DNA from: Microglena sp. YARC
Lineage: Eukaryota > Chlorophyta > Chlorophyceae > Chlamydomonadales > Chlamydomonadaceae
Assembly: GCA_022414725.1 (NCBI GenBank)
Contig: CM039464.1
Span: forward strand, 50,682,291 to 50,746,290
DNA length: 64,000 nt
Direction: 5' to 3'
Part shown: positions 1 through 17,407 of the stretch, piece by piece
How positions within the stretch are numbered: the first letter of the stretch is position 1
How the letters are laid out: each line of letters starts with the position of its first letter
The notes under the pieces: model-generated
What the model was told of the DNA's origin: nothing
Seen by the model: the letters and a program-made list of their open reading frames with translations, nothing else
Databases searched by the model: none
Made by a program: the position numbers and the translations under genes

Positions 1-433
1 GGCTTTGGGATTAATTGCATTAACGCACGAGCTGCATTAATGCGCGAGCTAGTACCCCCAGACAGGAGATAATGTGTTAGTGCTGTGATATGAAAATGAT
101 GGAGGATGAAGCACACTTCCTCCTAAAATGCCCCATCTCCTCGCAACTACGCCTCCAATGTTATGAGCTTTTTTGTTATATTACTGGCGAACATTAGGAA
201 GATGTGACACACTTCCGCAACTATATTGATCACCAACCATAATACCATGATCTGCAGAGCATGCTGTGGCTAAATTTGTCATAGGATGCCAAGGACTTCG
301 AAAGTGTACACCGTGCTACCTAGTGAGACAACTGTTTCATGCAAAGAAATACATATACCATATGGAGTTAGTGCTGATAATAATGATTGCTTGCTGCAAT
401 ATTGCTTTTCTTTTTCTGAGGATTTGTTGGAAG

Positions 434-476
<43 letters not shown>

Positions 477-1560
477 ATATTGCAGGGATATTGCACATTG
501 CGAGCTTGTCTTGGGCTAACAATGGCCTGTCGATGACAAAGCAATACCGTATAGTGTATTTGTGCGTTCCCAATCTGTGTAGTGATTCTTGCAACCACCC
601 AGGAATAGCTTCGGTCAGGGGTCGACGGCCAGAGATACAGCCCAAGTGACCTATCAGTCATAGATCAGGGCTGTCAATATCATACTATATTTTCAATTCT
701 CGCACACTTTTTTTCGAAAATCAGAATGAGATGAAGGGCAATAACGTTTACACGTACATTCAAGTTAAAATACAGTCAAATCCTGACGGATTCGACTCTG
801 CAGTGCTAATAGACTTGGATGCATCCATGCCCAACTCAGACCAGGTTAAGCAGCAGATCACCGGCACAATAAGGTTTCGAACTCGAACTTGAATTACATA
901 GCAGGTGCAGAGCGGGTGTCTGAAAACAATGGGATTAACACACATTTTGCATCAAGACGAAGGCATTGCACTTATCCAGAGGTGAGATGAAGCAATGAGA
1001 AAAAGTTGAAAAGGGTCCAAGGGGGTGGGGTGGGGTACTGGGGTGGGGTGGGGGGTACCCCTGACAGGGTCCACAGAATGTCAATGGACTCTGGGGTATC
1101 GATATATTACCCGCCCCCCTAACGTAAACCAGTATCCAATACCCCAACTTGGGCTGTGCCGGACTTTCTATGTCGTTTGGCATCCTCCTGCTTCCTGCCA
1201 AGGTAGCTGACTAGCTACCATTGACGTTAGTTGTCAGTCTGGCGCTGTACGATGGCAGATGGCCATCGCCGCTACGCGTATTGCTTCGGAAAACCCCTCA
1301 TCAATATCTTATGGTGTGAGCTGTATGATGCTGGGTGGCCATCTACGATACGCTTCAGAAAATCCCTCATCAATATTTTGTGGTGAAAGCTGTATGAGCA
1401 TGTTCAGTGCTTGTCCTTGTAGTCGTGGATCGAGTAGGAATCCCACTTCTTGTCAGGGTCAAATGGCTGCGACAAGGTCAAAAGGAGGGGTGGCAGGGTG
1501 TTGGCGTCAGGGTGTGGGCAATTCCCTTTAGATTATTTGGCCTACCCTTGGACTGTAACA
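1..1560. other. No gene recognised; non-coding stretch with a poly-C run
   Basis: I found no conserved coding sequence on either strand. Positions 436-474 are an uninterrupted run of C, and the open frames across it (poly-Pro or poly-Gly) are artefacts. Two related segments at about 1260-1320 and 1335-1390 form a short direct duplication. The last exon of the minus-strand XAP5 gene would be expected left of 1590, but I could not identify it here. Confidence 0.6.
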
Positions 1561-1581
1561 CAAATACATACAGGGTAAATA

Positions 1582-3960
1582 TGGTTTGCTCCCACCGGTT
1601 TACTGGGAAATTGTGCTTGTTGCAATCGTACCACACCACCACCACACCCACACCACACCACCAGCAATCTTCCCACAATCTTCCCTCCATACCACCGTAA
1701 ATCTTCCCACACCACACCCACACCAAACCACCACCCCACCACCACCACCAATAGTGCTTGCCTCCCACCGTTTTACTGGGAAGATGTGCTTGTTGCGACC
1801 AAATCTTCCCACAATGTTCCCACACCACACGACCACACCACCACCACCAATAGTGCTTACCTCCCACCGGTTTACTGGGAAGATGTGCTTATTGCGACCA
1901 AATCTTCCCACAATGTTCCGACACCACACCACCACCACACCACCACCACCAATAGTGCTTACCTCCCACCGGTACTGGGAAGATGTGCTTGTTGCGACCA
2001 AACCTTCCACCATATTCCGACACACACCACCACCACCACCACCACCACCAATGGTGCTTACCTCCACCGGTTTTACTAAGAAGATGTGCTTGTTGCGACC
2101 AAACCTTCCCACCATATTCCGACACCACACCACCACCACCACCACCACCACCAATAGTGCTTACCTCCCACCGGTTTACTGGGAAGATGTGCTTGTTGCG
2201 ACCAAACCTTCCCACCATATTCCGACACCACACCACCACCACCACCACCAATAGTGCTTACCTCCCACCGGTTTACTGGGAAGATGTGCTTGTTGCGACC
2301 AAACCTTCCCACCATATTCCGAAACCACACCACCACCACCACCACCAATAGTGCTTACCTCCCACCGGTTTACTGGGAAGATGTGCTTGTTGCGACCAAA
2401 CCTTCCCACAATATTCCGACACCACACCACCACCACCACCACCACCAATAGTGCTTACCTCCCACCGGTTTACTGGAAGATGTGCTTGTTGCGACCAAAA
2501 ACCTTCCCACCATATTCCGACACCAACCACACCACCACCACCAATAGTGCTTACCTCCCACCGGTTTACTGGGAAGATGTGCTTGTTGCGACCAAATCTT
2601 CCCACAATGTTCCGACACCACACCACCACCACACCACCACCACCAATAGTGCTTACCTCCCACCGGTTTACTGGGAAGATGTGCTTGTTGCGACCAAACC
2701 TTCCCACCATATTCCGACACCACACCACCACCACCACCACCACCACCACCAATAGTGCTTACCTCCCAACGGTTTACTAAGAAGATGTGCTTGTTGCGAC
2801 CAAACCTTCCCACCATATTCCGACACCACACCACCATCACCACCAATAGTGCTTACCTCCTACCGGTTTACTGGGAAGATGTGCTTGTTGCGACCAAACC
2901 TTCCCACCATATTCCGACACCACACCACCACCACCACCACCACCACCACCAATAGTGCTTACCTCCCACCGGTTTACGGGGAAGAAGTGCTTGTTGCGAC
3001 CAAACCTTCCCACAATATTCCGACACCACACAAACACACCACCAGCACACCACCAGTCCACCACCACCACCAATAGTGCTTACCTCCCACCGTTTTAATG
3101 GGAAGATGTTCTTGTTGCGACCAAACCTTCCCACAATATTCCCACACCACACAAACACACCACCAGCACACCACCACCACCACCAGCAGAGCTTACCTCC
3201 CACCGGTTAGCTGGGAGGATGTGCTTCTTGCGATCACGACAGTATAGCTCCACAATCGTTCCAGCAAAAATGAAATGAAGCTGGACGTCCATTCGTGCTT
3301 TTATAATATTAATATAAATACTTATATTAACCTGATGAATATAAATTTACGGTAATAATAACTTAATTAATATCGATTTAATAGTAATGGCATCAATGCT
3401 TACCTCCCACTGGTTAGCGCTTCACAATCTTTCCAGCTAAAATAAAAATAAAATAAAAATATATTAAATATTAAATTGATATCAATTATAAACACTCTTA
3501 CCTCCCACCGGTTGGCTGGGAAGATGTGCTTGCTGCAATCACGACAATATTGCTCCACAATCATTCCAGCCTTTGTTTTTACCAAATTCATATTAATTAT
3601 ATACATTATTAACTCCCACCGGTTGGCGCTTCACAATATTTCCAGCTAAAATAAAATAAAAATAAAATTTATTAACTAAATTCATATCAATTATAAACAC
3701 TCTTACCTCCCACCAGTTGGCTGGGAAGATGTGCTTGCTGCGATCACGACAATATTGCTCCTCAATCTTTCCAGCAAAACAAACGAAGCTGGACTTCCAT
3801 TCGTGCTTTTATATTATGAATATAAATACTTATATTAATTCCCAATTAATTAGATGAATATTAATTTGCGGTAATAAGAACTAAATTAATATCGAGTTAA
3901 TATCAATTATATACATTCTTACCTCCCACCGGTTGGCTGGGAAGATGTGCTTGTTGCGAC
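1582..3960 (-). repeat. Tandem array of XAP5 exon 3'-edge copies
   Basis: About 20 units of 85-120 bases are present. Read on the minus strand, each carries the codons for RNKHIFP-NRWE followed by the splice donor GTAAG and the first bases of the next intron, then a CCA-rich or AT-rich spacer. They are copies of the end of the intact exon at 4118-4279 and lie downstream of it in gene orientation. Units at 1769-3230 have CCA/CCACA spacers. Units near 3400-3960 have AT-rich spacers and are more diverged. Open frames rich in His, Pro, Gly or Trp across the array are artefacts of the spacers. Confidence 0.9.
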
Positions 3961-4117
3961 CATACCAGTGACACCCCACAATCTTTCCACACCACACAAC
4001 CACACCACCAGCACACCACCCCCACCACCACCAGCACACCGCCACCACCACCAGCACACCACCGGAAATCATCCCACACCACACCACCACACCCACACCA
4101 CCACCAGTAGTGCTTAC

Positions 4118-8835
<4,718 letters not shown>

Positions 8836-10059
8836 CTGAAAGGGGAAGCGCAAAATGAGCACTATAAGTAGGGCTAAGGACATCTTTTTTGCATTTTTGC
8901 ATTTTTTGCATTTGCAGCTCCTTAACATGTTGGCACAAGCTGGTCTCGCACCCGCTTTCAGGAAAGTCCCAATCTGAAGGGGAGTGTAAGCATGAACACA
9001 AATAGGAGGGATCAAGGAACATCATTGTTTGCATTTTGCATTTTGCATTGCAGCCCTCCTTACATGTTGGACACAGCTGGTGCATTCCGCTTTCTGAAAA
9101 GTCCATCTGAAGGGGATAGCGGCAGGGACAAGGTGTCCTGTGTGTGTATGTTATGCGTGTGCATGGTTTTGGTATAGGTTGTATAGGGTGTATATCTTAA
9201 TGTTGGACACAGCTGGTCTTGTCCCACCCGCTTTTCAGGCATAGTCCCAAATCCAAAGGGGAAGCGGCAGGAGACAGGTGTATGTATGTGGTGTGTGTGT
9301 TGTGTATGTGTATGCGTGTGCAATGGTTGTCATAGGTTTGTATAGGTTGTATATCTCAATGTTGACACAGCTGGTCCTTGCACCGCCTTTCAGGAAAGTC
9401 CCAATTCCGAAGGGAAGCGCAGGAGACAAGGTGTATGTTTGTGTGTGGGTTTTGGGGTGGTTGGTGGGGGGGTGGTTAATGGGGGGGGTGGGGTTTTTTG
9501 TTTACATACAATGTGTGTGTACTGTTGTGGTGTGGTGGTGTATGTTGTGTGTATGTGTGTGTATGTGTGTGTGTGTATGTGAGTGTGTGTATATGTGTGT
9601 GTATTGTCAATGTGTGTGTGTATGTGTGTGGTGTATATGTGTGTGTTGTGTGTGTGTGTATGTGTGTGTATGTGTGGTGTGTTGTGTGTGTAATTGTGTG
9701 TGTGTAATGTGTGTGTATGTGTGTGTATGTGTGTGTGTATGTGTGTGTATGTGTGTGTGTGTGTATGTGTGTGTATGGTGTGTGTTATGTGTGTGTTGTG
9801 TCGTGCGTAACGTGTGTGTATGTAATGTGTGTATGCCGTGTGCATGGTTGTATTGTTGTACATTTTGAATGTTGGGACACAGCTGTCTTGCACGCTTTCA
9901 GGAAAGTCCGCAATCTGAAGGGGGAAGCGCAGGAGACACACTGGTAAAGTGAGGACTGTATGTGTATGTGTGCATCGTTGTGTATGTATCATGTATGTAA
10001 TGTGTGTGTTGTATGTTGTAATGCGTGGTGTTTGTATGTGTATATATGTGGGGTTTGGA

Positions 10060-10500
10060 GGGGGGGTCTTAAGCTGCGTGCGTTAATTGACACACACATT
10101 TTTTTTTGTACCTTGAGGCAATAGCCAATCTGCCCCCCCCCCCCCCACCCCCCACCCACCCACACCCACACTCACACATACACACCTTGTGGCCTGAGGC
10201 AATAGCCCCCCCCCCCCACACACCACACAACACATACACACACACTCACACATACAACTTGTGCCTGAGGCAATCCCCCTTCCCCTCCCCCCCCCACACA
10301 CACTCACAACACATACAACCTTTGTTGCCCTGAGGCAATAGCCCCACCCCCCCCCCCCCCCCCACACACACAACACACACACCACACACTCACACACAAA
10401 CACACCTTGTTGGCCCTCGAGGCCAATAGCCCCCCCCACAACACCCACACCCACCCACACAACTCACACACATACACACCTTGTGCCCTGAGGCAACAGC
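10060..10500 (-). repeat. Recurring unassigned donor-like motif next to the gap
   Basis: Five or more copies of a segment reading GGCTATTGCC then TCAGGGCACAAG and GTGTG on the minus strand are separated by poly-C and CA runs. A further copy sits at 8311-8342. The layout matches the exon-edge arrays elsewhere, with AAG followed by a GT donor, so an intact exon may lie in the N gap. The encoded peptide is not recognisable in any frame. Confidence 0.65.
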
Positions 10501-11500
10501 NNNNNNNNNNNNNNNNNNNNNNNNNNNNNNNNNNNNNNNNNNNNNNNNNNNNNNNNNNNNNNNNNNNNNNNNNNNNNNNNNNNNNNNNNNNNNNNNNNNN
10601 NNNNNNNNNNNNNNNNNNNNNNNNNNNNNNNNNNNNNNNNNNNNNNNNNNNNNNNNNNNNNNNNNNNNNNNNNNNNNNNNNNNNNNNNNNNNNNNNNNNN
10701 NNNNNNNNNNNNNNNNNNNNNNNNNNNNNNNNNNNNNNNNNNNNNNNNNNNNNNNNNNNNNNNNNNNNNNNNNNNNNNNNNNNNNNNNNNNNNNNNNNNN
10801 NNNNNNNNNNNNNNNNNNNNNNNNNNNNNNNNNNNNNNNNNNNNNNNNNNNNNNNNNNNNNNNNNNNNNNNNNNNNNNNNNNNNNNNNNNNNNNNNNNNN
10901 NNNNNNNNNNNNNNNNNNNNNNNNNNNNNNNNNNNNNNNNNNNNNNNNNNNNNNNNNNNNNNNNNNNNNNNNNNNNNNNNNNNNNNNNNNNNNNNNNNNN
11001 NNNNNNNNNNNNNNNNNNNNNNNNNNNNNNNNNNNNNNNNNNNNNNNNNNNNNNNNNNNNNNNNNNNNNNNNNNNNNNNNNNNNNNNNNNNNNNNNNNNN
11101 NNNNNNNNNNNNNNNNNNNNNNNNNNNNNNNNNNNNNNNNNNNNNNNNNNNNNNNNNNNNNNNNNNNNNNNNNNNNNNNNNNNNNNNNNNNNNNNNNNNN
11201 NNNNNNNNNNNNNNNNNNNNNNNNNNNNNNNNNNNNNNNNNNNNNNNNNNNNNNNNNNNNNNNNNNNNNNNNNNNNNNNNNNNNNNNNNNNNNNNNNNNN
11301 NNNNNNNNNNNNNNNNNNNNNNNNNNNNNNNNNNNNNNNNNNNNNNNNNNNNNNNNNNNNNNNNNNNNNNNNNNNNNNNNNNNNNNNNNNNNNNNNNNNN
11401 NNNNNNNNNNNNNNNNNNNNNNNNNNNNNNNNNNNNNNNNNNNNNNNNNNNNNNNNNNNNNNNNNNNNNNNNNNNNNNNNNNNNNNNNNNNNNNNNNNNN
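10501..11500. other. Assembly gap (1000 N)
   Basis: There are exactly 1000 N, so the size is probably a placeholder. It separates the minus-strand XAP5 exons from the plus-strand exons to the right and probably hides the 5' ends of one or both genes. Confidence 0.99.
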
Positions 11501-11639
11501 GGTGTGGGCAGATTTGATTCCCAGTGATGGAAAGCTGAATCCCTTGGTGTCGGGGGGCTGAGGGGGGGGTTTTCTTGGGGGGGGGGGGAGGGTAGATTGC
11601 ATTCCGTTGTGCTCTGATTTACTATCGGTTGTGTGCCTT

Positions 11640-12865
11640 GGCTGTGGCCTACAGATGATGGGAAACGTCCGGGGCCCCCCTCGGGAATTTGTGTTTTTTT
11701 TGATTTTTTTTTTTTTTTTTTCCCACCCCTAAAAAAACCCCCCCCTTTTTTTTACCCTTACCCACCCTACCCCTACCCACTCCACACAACAACATCACAT
11801 CACCACACACCAGGGAAAGTAATTGAGCACAAGATTTGAGCTTCGCCACATTCACATACATCATGTGCATCTCCCACACAGGAAGTGATGAGCTACGTGT
11901 TGCCGTTGCTATAAAGATGATTGGAACCATCGCTGCAGCGTGTGTTTGATGCCGCCCTACCCTACCGCTACCCTACCCTACCCTAACCCTACCCTACCCT
12001 ACCCTACCCTACCCTACTCCACCACAACACATCACATCCACATCACCACACGCAGGAAGTGAGTAGCACTTGATGCGCTTACTTAAGTTACATAAATTCA
12101 TGTGTTCTGCCCACACGCAGGACATGATTTGAGCTACGTGTCATTGTTGCCTTAAAGATGATTGGAAACGTCGCTAGGGGTTTGTTGATTCCACCCTACT
12201 CTAACCCCATCATCCACATCACATCAGCACTACAAGACAATCCCCCACAGTGTTGTTTGATTCCACCCTACACTACACTACCCCACACATCACATCACAT
12301 CACACCACCCCACAAACAAACTCCCCACACGCAGGACGCTTGATAGAGGCTACGTGCGCTGTTGCCTTAAGGACGATGGAAACGTTGCTACGAGTATTTT
12401 CGATTCCACCCTTACCCCACACAACTTCAAACCCACGACACATCACAACACACATCACATCACATCACATCCACCACACATCACAAACACCTCCCCACGC
12501 ACAGGAAGTGATGAGCTACGTGTCGCTGTTGCCTAAGATGATGGGAAACATCGCATCGGGGTGTGTTCGAGCCCCTCAGCGGGGAGCTGACTCCATCTTC
12601 CAAGTGAGCGGGTAGGGAAGCACAGATATATTACATTAATGTAATAATTATCAAAGAGTTCACGAAAGTAATGTTCACGCAAGTATGTTCACGCCTCACG
12701 TAATGCAGTGATGGAAGCACAGTTATTACATTTTTACTTTGACATAGCAGAATCTCATGTCCTGTGGCAGGAACACTACGAATATCAGAGCTGGTTGTAA
12801 TGTACCGAACGTAGTCTTACTTGCTCACGGAAGCTGACTCCCATCTTTTCAGTGAGCGGGTAAAA
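11640..12865 (+). repeat. Edge copies around the exon at 12505-12603
   Basis: Decayed copies of the exon's 5' half (CAGGAAGTGATGAGCTACGT...AAGATGATGGGAAAC) occur near 11650, 11880-11950, 12118-12180 and 12332-12400, and carry stops or indels. A copy of its 3' half plus donor (GAGCTGACTCC...AGTGAGCGGGTA) is at about 12830-12862. Spacers are rich in CCCTA and CACAT. Confidence 0.8.
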
Positions 12866-15800
12866 ACATAAATAAATAGTACGCTTATTTACGAGGCTTG
12901 AGTTTGAGGCGGGCAAAGCCAATTTGCTTGCACTGGGGCTAACCTCCAATGGGTGCAGGTGGTATGTGTTGGGGGTGGGTGGTGTGTGTGGGGGTTGGGG
13001 GTGGGGGGTAAGAATACATTAAATAAATATACGCCTTTGTAATGCAGTGGAATGCAATGGAGTGTAATGTGTGCAATTTAATGTTGATGTAATAGGAATT
13101 CAATGCAATGCAATGTAAGTATTCAAATGTTATGTAATGCAATTCATGCAATTGAATGCCAATGCAATTTTGATGGGAATGCAGTGCTAATGCAATGTAA
13201 TGTAATTGCAGTGCCAATGGAAATGCAATTCAGTACAGTGCAGTGCAATGTGATGGAATGTATGTTGCCAGTTCCAGGGGTTGGTCAAATAGGGGTTGGT
13301 CAAATAGGGTGTCAAATAGGGATGCGTTAAATAATATAATTAGTCTGAAGGGATGCCCAACGCTCAACAATCAAGATCAACTTAAGATCAACTTAAAGAT
13401 TAACTTAAGATCAACTGGAGATTTCAACCTTAAGATTAGGGTTGGGCTGACATATAAACGTATAATATACGTGTAACGTTTATAAATACGCCGTTACAGT
13501 TTTTCTCAAATCGACGTTGTAACGCGTTTATACAAAACTGGTAGTCTGAACTTTCCGAGGAAGAAAGTACAGCACACGTCCCGGCCCTTAACTTCTTGGT
13601 TTTGCATTATAATTTTGATACAGATAGCCTCATTGGAAAGCTTTTGAACTCATCTTAATTCACAATTTATGCAATACAATTTCACCCTTTCATACACCAC
13701 CATGCTAATAAATATTTTGGCCTAAAGGTTGATCAGATAGCCAGGATGGCAACACATATCAGAGCGCCCACCTAGCTCTTCCACTCCACAAAAGCTGTGC
13801 TTCCTACATGGGCTTGGAAGGATTGATGGTGCCAAGCCTAGTGCAATGTGAAACAGACAATTATTGCAATACCGTTATGTTACTTTATATTATTATGCAA
13901 CCAATATTACAGTTTTACATAATAAGATCCAACCTGGCATTTTTTAATGGCTTCCTTTAGATTGGCCATCGAAGCTTCTTGGTCCCACGCGCTTCCACTG
14001 GTCGTGATTTCTTTTCTTGAGATCTTGACAACCTAAAACTTGCCAGATAATTTTTCTAAGAGTTGATCTGTGATGCACAATGAAATTGCTACGCAGCAAT
14101 AATTTAAAACCCATGTAAAGGTATTTTCTCCAAGAAGTGTCTAAATTTTATATACGTTCTTATACGTTTATATGTTTGAATATGCGGTTATAAAAATATA
14201 GAAATATATGTTTGCTTCCAACCTTACTTAAGATAAACTGAGATCGACCTTTTAAGATCAAACTTAAGATCAACTCTATATTACCACGGTGTTTGTATTT
14301 TTTAGCCCTTCCTATAACGGTTGAGCAAGTCCCTTAAGCCTATTTGGCCTATCCCAATACTGTAACATACATACATGTATTGTGATTAGCACACCGAGCT
14401 CACACTCCTAGGCCCAGGGATAAAGCGTAATTATTGCATTGTTATGCCCCCACCAGGGTACTACTTCTTGCCAAATTGGTCGGCGCTTAAGCGCACAAAC
14501 GACAAATTGGTCAGCGCTTCATAGTGCAAAAAAAAGCGCCGCAAATACTACGCCGCTGCGTCCACAGGGGGTGAAAAAACTGCGTGAAACGCGCAGAGGG
14601 GCTCAAAAAGGCAGCGCGGCATCGCGCTGCCGGTGCAGCGTGCGCGCTTAGTAGTACCCTGGCCCCCATTTTGTATTTTGGTATGACACTAAATGCTAAT
14701 CCCATTTCCAACGAATTGGGTAGAGCTCAGTGAATTGGTGCGTCCTTAGGACATGGTGAAAAGAGTGAGGTAGTCTTGAGTAGCAGGTGGACTCATGTAT
14801 TTTTATGTATTTTACAGTCCAATCCCCTGGTAGAGCTCGTTTAAATCAGAAGGTGCGGGGGTTAGGTCCCTACAGTGTGGCGCTATAGGGGTTCGCACGG
14901 GGCGCTGTCAAACCGCCATGGTAGCTTTGTTCAGGTAAAAAAATAGCAGCTCGTTCCCTACCCCTGAAGACGACTTCCTTTAATACCAGGCCTACCAGGA
15001 GAGTAATCCAGGCCTACCAGGCCGCTACCTGGCCTACCAGGCCTAATCAGGCCTACCAGGCCTACCAGGTCTAACTCAGGCCCTACCAGTGCGTAAGTCA
15101 GGCGCTACTTGGCCTACCAGGCCTAATTCAGGCGCTACCAGGCGTAATCATTACTTTCATGCATAATGCTTGCATTCAGAAATGAAGGTGCACTCATGTA
15201 TTTATGCATTATTCATTAAACGGTAATTGACAACCATGACTCCTCTCAACCTCAACCCATACTCCCAACCCACACCCCAATCGTACCCAAACCCACACCC
15301 CAATCGGTACCCAAACCCACACCCCTTACCCCATCCCTACATGACCGGACCAACCCCACACCCCAATCGTACTCAAACCCACACCCCTACCCCATTCCCC
15401 TACCCCCAACCCACACCCCAATCGTACCCAAACCCCACACCCTTACCCCATCCCCCAACCCCTACCCCCAACCCTCACCCCTACCCCATCACCCAACCCC
15501 TACCCCCAACCCACACCCCAATCGTACCCAAAACCCACACCCCTACCCCATCCCCAACCCCTACCCCCAACCCACACCCCAATCGTACCCAAACCCACAC
15601 CCCTACCCCATCCCCCAACCCCTACCCCCAACCCTCACCCCTACCCCATTAGTCCCCCAACCCCATACCCCCAACCCACACCCCAATCGTACCCAAACCC
15701 ACACCCTACCCCATCCCCCAACCCTACCCCCAACCCACACCCCAATCGTTTACCCAAACCCACACCCCATCCCCCAACCCTACCCAACCCAAACCCCATC

Positions 15801-17371
15801 CCACACCCCAAACCACACCCTTACCACAAACCCTGCCACAAACCTTACCACAAACCCACACCCCACCCTGCCCCAAACCCACACCACCCCTACCCCATCC
15901 ACCCCTACCCCACCACCCCTACCCCATCACCAACCCTACCCTACCCGGCAAACCCCATACCCTACCCCAAACCCACACCCCACCCTACCCAAACTCACAC
16001 CCCTACCCCCAACCCAACCCTACCCACAAACCCACAACCCTACCCCAACCCACAACCCTACCCCAACCCACAACCCTACCCCACCTCAACGCTACCCCAA
16101 CCCCAACCCTAGCCCAACCCAGACCCCTACCCTCAACCCACACCCCTACCCCAACTCTACCCCCATCCCACACCCCAACCCTTCCCACACCCCTACCCCA
16201 CCCAACCAACCCCAGCCCTAAAAAAAAAAACGACCCTACCCACACCCCAACCCCAATCCACACCCCAATCCAACTCCAAGCCCCCAATCACACCCCAACC
16301 CACCCATGCCCACACCCCAACCCTACCCTACCCCCATCCCACACCCCAACCCTTCCCACACCTTACCCCAACCCCCCACCCCACCCCAACCCCAGCCCTA
16401 CCCCAAAAAACCCAACCCCGACCCTACCTACACCCCAATCCACACCCCAATCCCAACCCTAAACCCCACCCCCTCACACTCATGAACCGTCCCTTTTTTG
16501 TCCTCAGGAGCTTGACGAGGCTATTCTGATGAGCGGTGACAAGGTGGGGCCCTCTTGTTTGATTTCGAGGGTGGTATTTGTGTGTGGGCGGGGGTAGGGG
16601 GGGAATAGTCGGTTTATTCTGATTAGGGTGTGGATTGGGGGTTTGGGGTAGGGTTTGGGGTTGGGATAGTCTGGTTTATTCCAATGAGCGGCGGCAAGGT
16701 AGGTCCCTCATGTTTGGATTCGAGCGGCGGGGTGGGGGGGGTGGGGTGGTAGAGCAGGGTTGGGGGGGTAGATTGGTAATGTGTGGGTTCGGGGGTAGGG
16801 GTGTGCCGTTGGGATTGGACAGTTTATTCTGATGAGCCGGTGACAGAGGTAGGTCCCTCGTGGTTTGATTTCGGGGGGGGGGGGGGGGGGAGTTGGGGCT
16901 ATTCTGATGAGCCGGTCACAAGGTTAGGTCCCTCATGTTTGGATTCAGGGTGGGGGTGGTGGGGTGGTGGGGGGGGGAAGGGGAGACCTGGAGGTAGGTC
17001 CCAAAGGGGAAGTCAAGGAGGATAGGGACAGAAACAGGGAAGGAGGAGAGATGGAAGGAGGGTGAAGAGGATAGGAGACAGGGGGGGAGGGGGGGCAGAG
17101 GGAAAGGGGGGGAGACATGAGGTAGGGTCAAGGGAAAGTCGAGGAGGATAGGGGACAGAAAGAGGGGGAAGGGGAGAGATGGAGGGAGGTTGAAGAAGAT
17201 AGGAGGGAGGGGGAGGGGGGGGGGGGGGGGGGGGGGGGGAGCTTAGCACTAATAGCGCTAGTTGGCACTTCCGCTAAGGAGCTGAGTTAAGCAATGTGGG
17301 CGGTACATGTTTTCCTTGTCACGAATCTCTTTGAACCCTACTCGTTTCCTTCCCATTTCATTTGTTGGCCC

Positions 17372-17407
<36 letters not shown>

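Noticed and set aside
11950..12020. CCCTACCCTACCCTA run as telomere
   Set aside because: It is short and irregular, uses CCCTA rather than CCCTAAA, and sits between exon-edge copies, so it is a spacer repeat and not a chromosome end.
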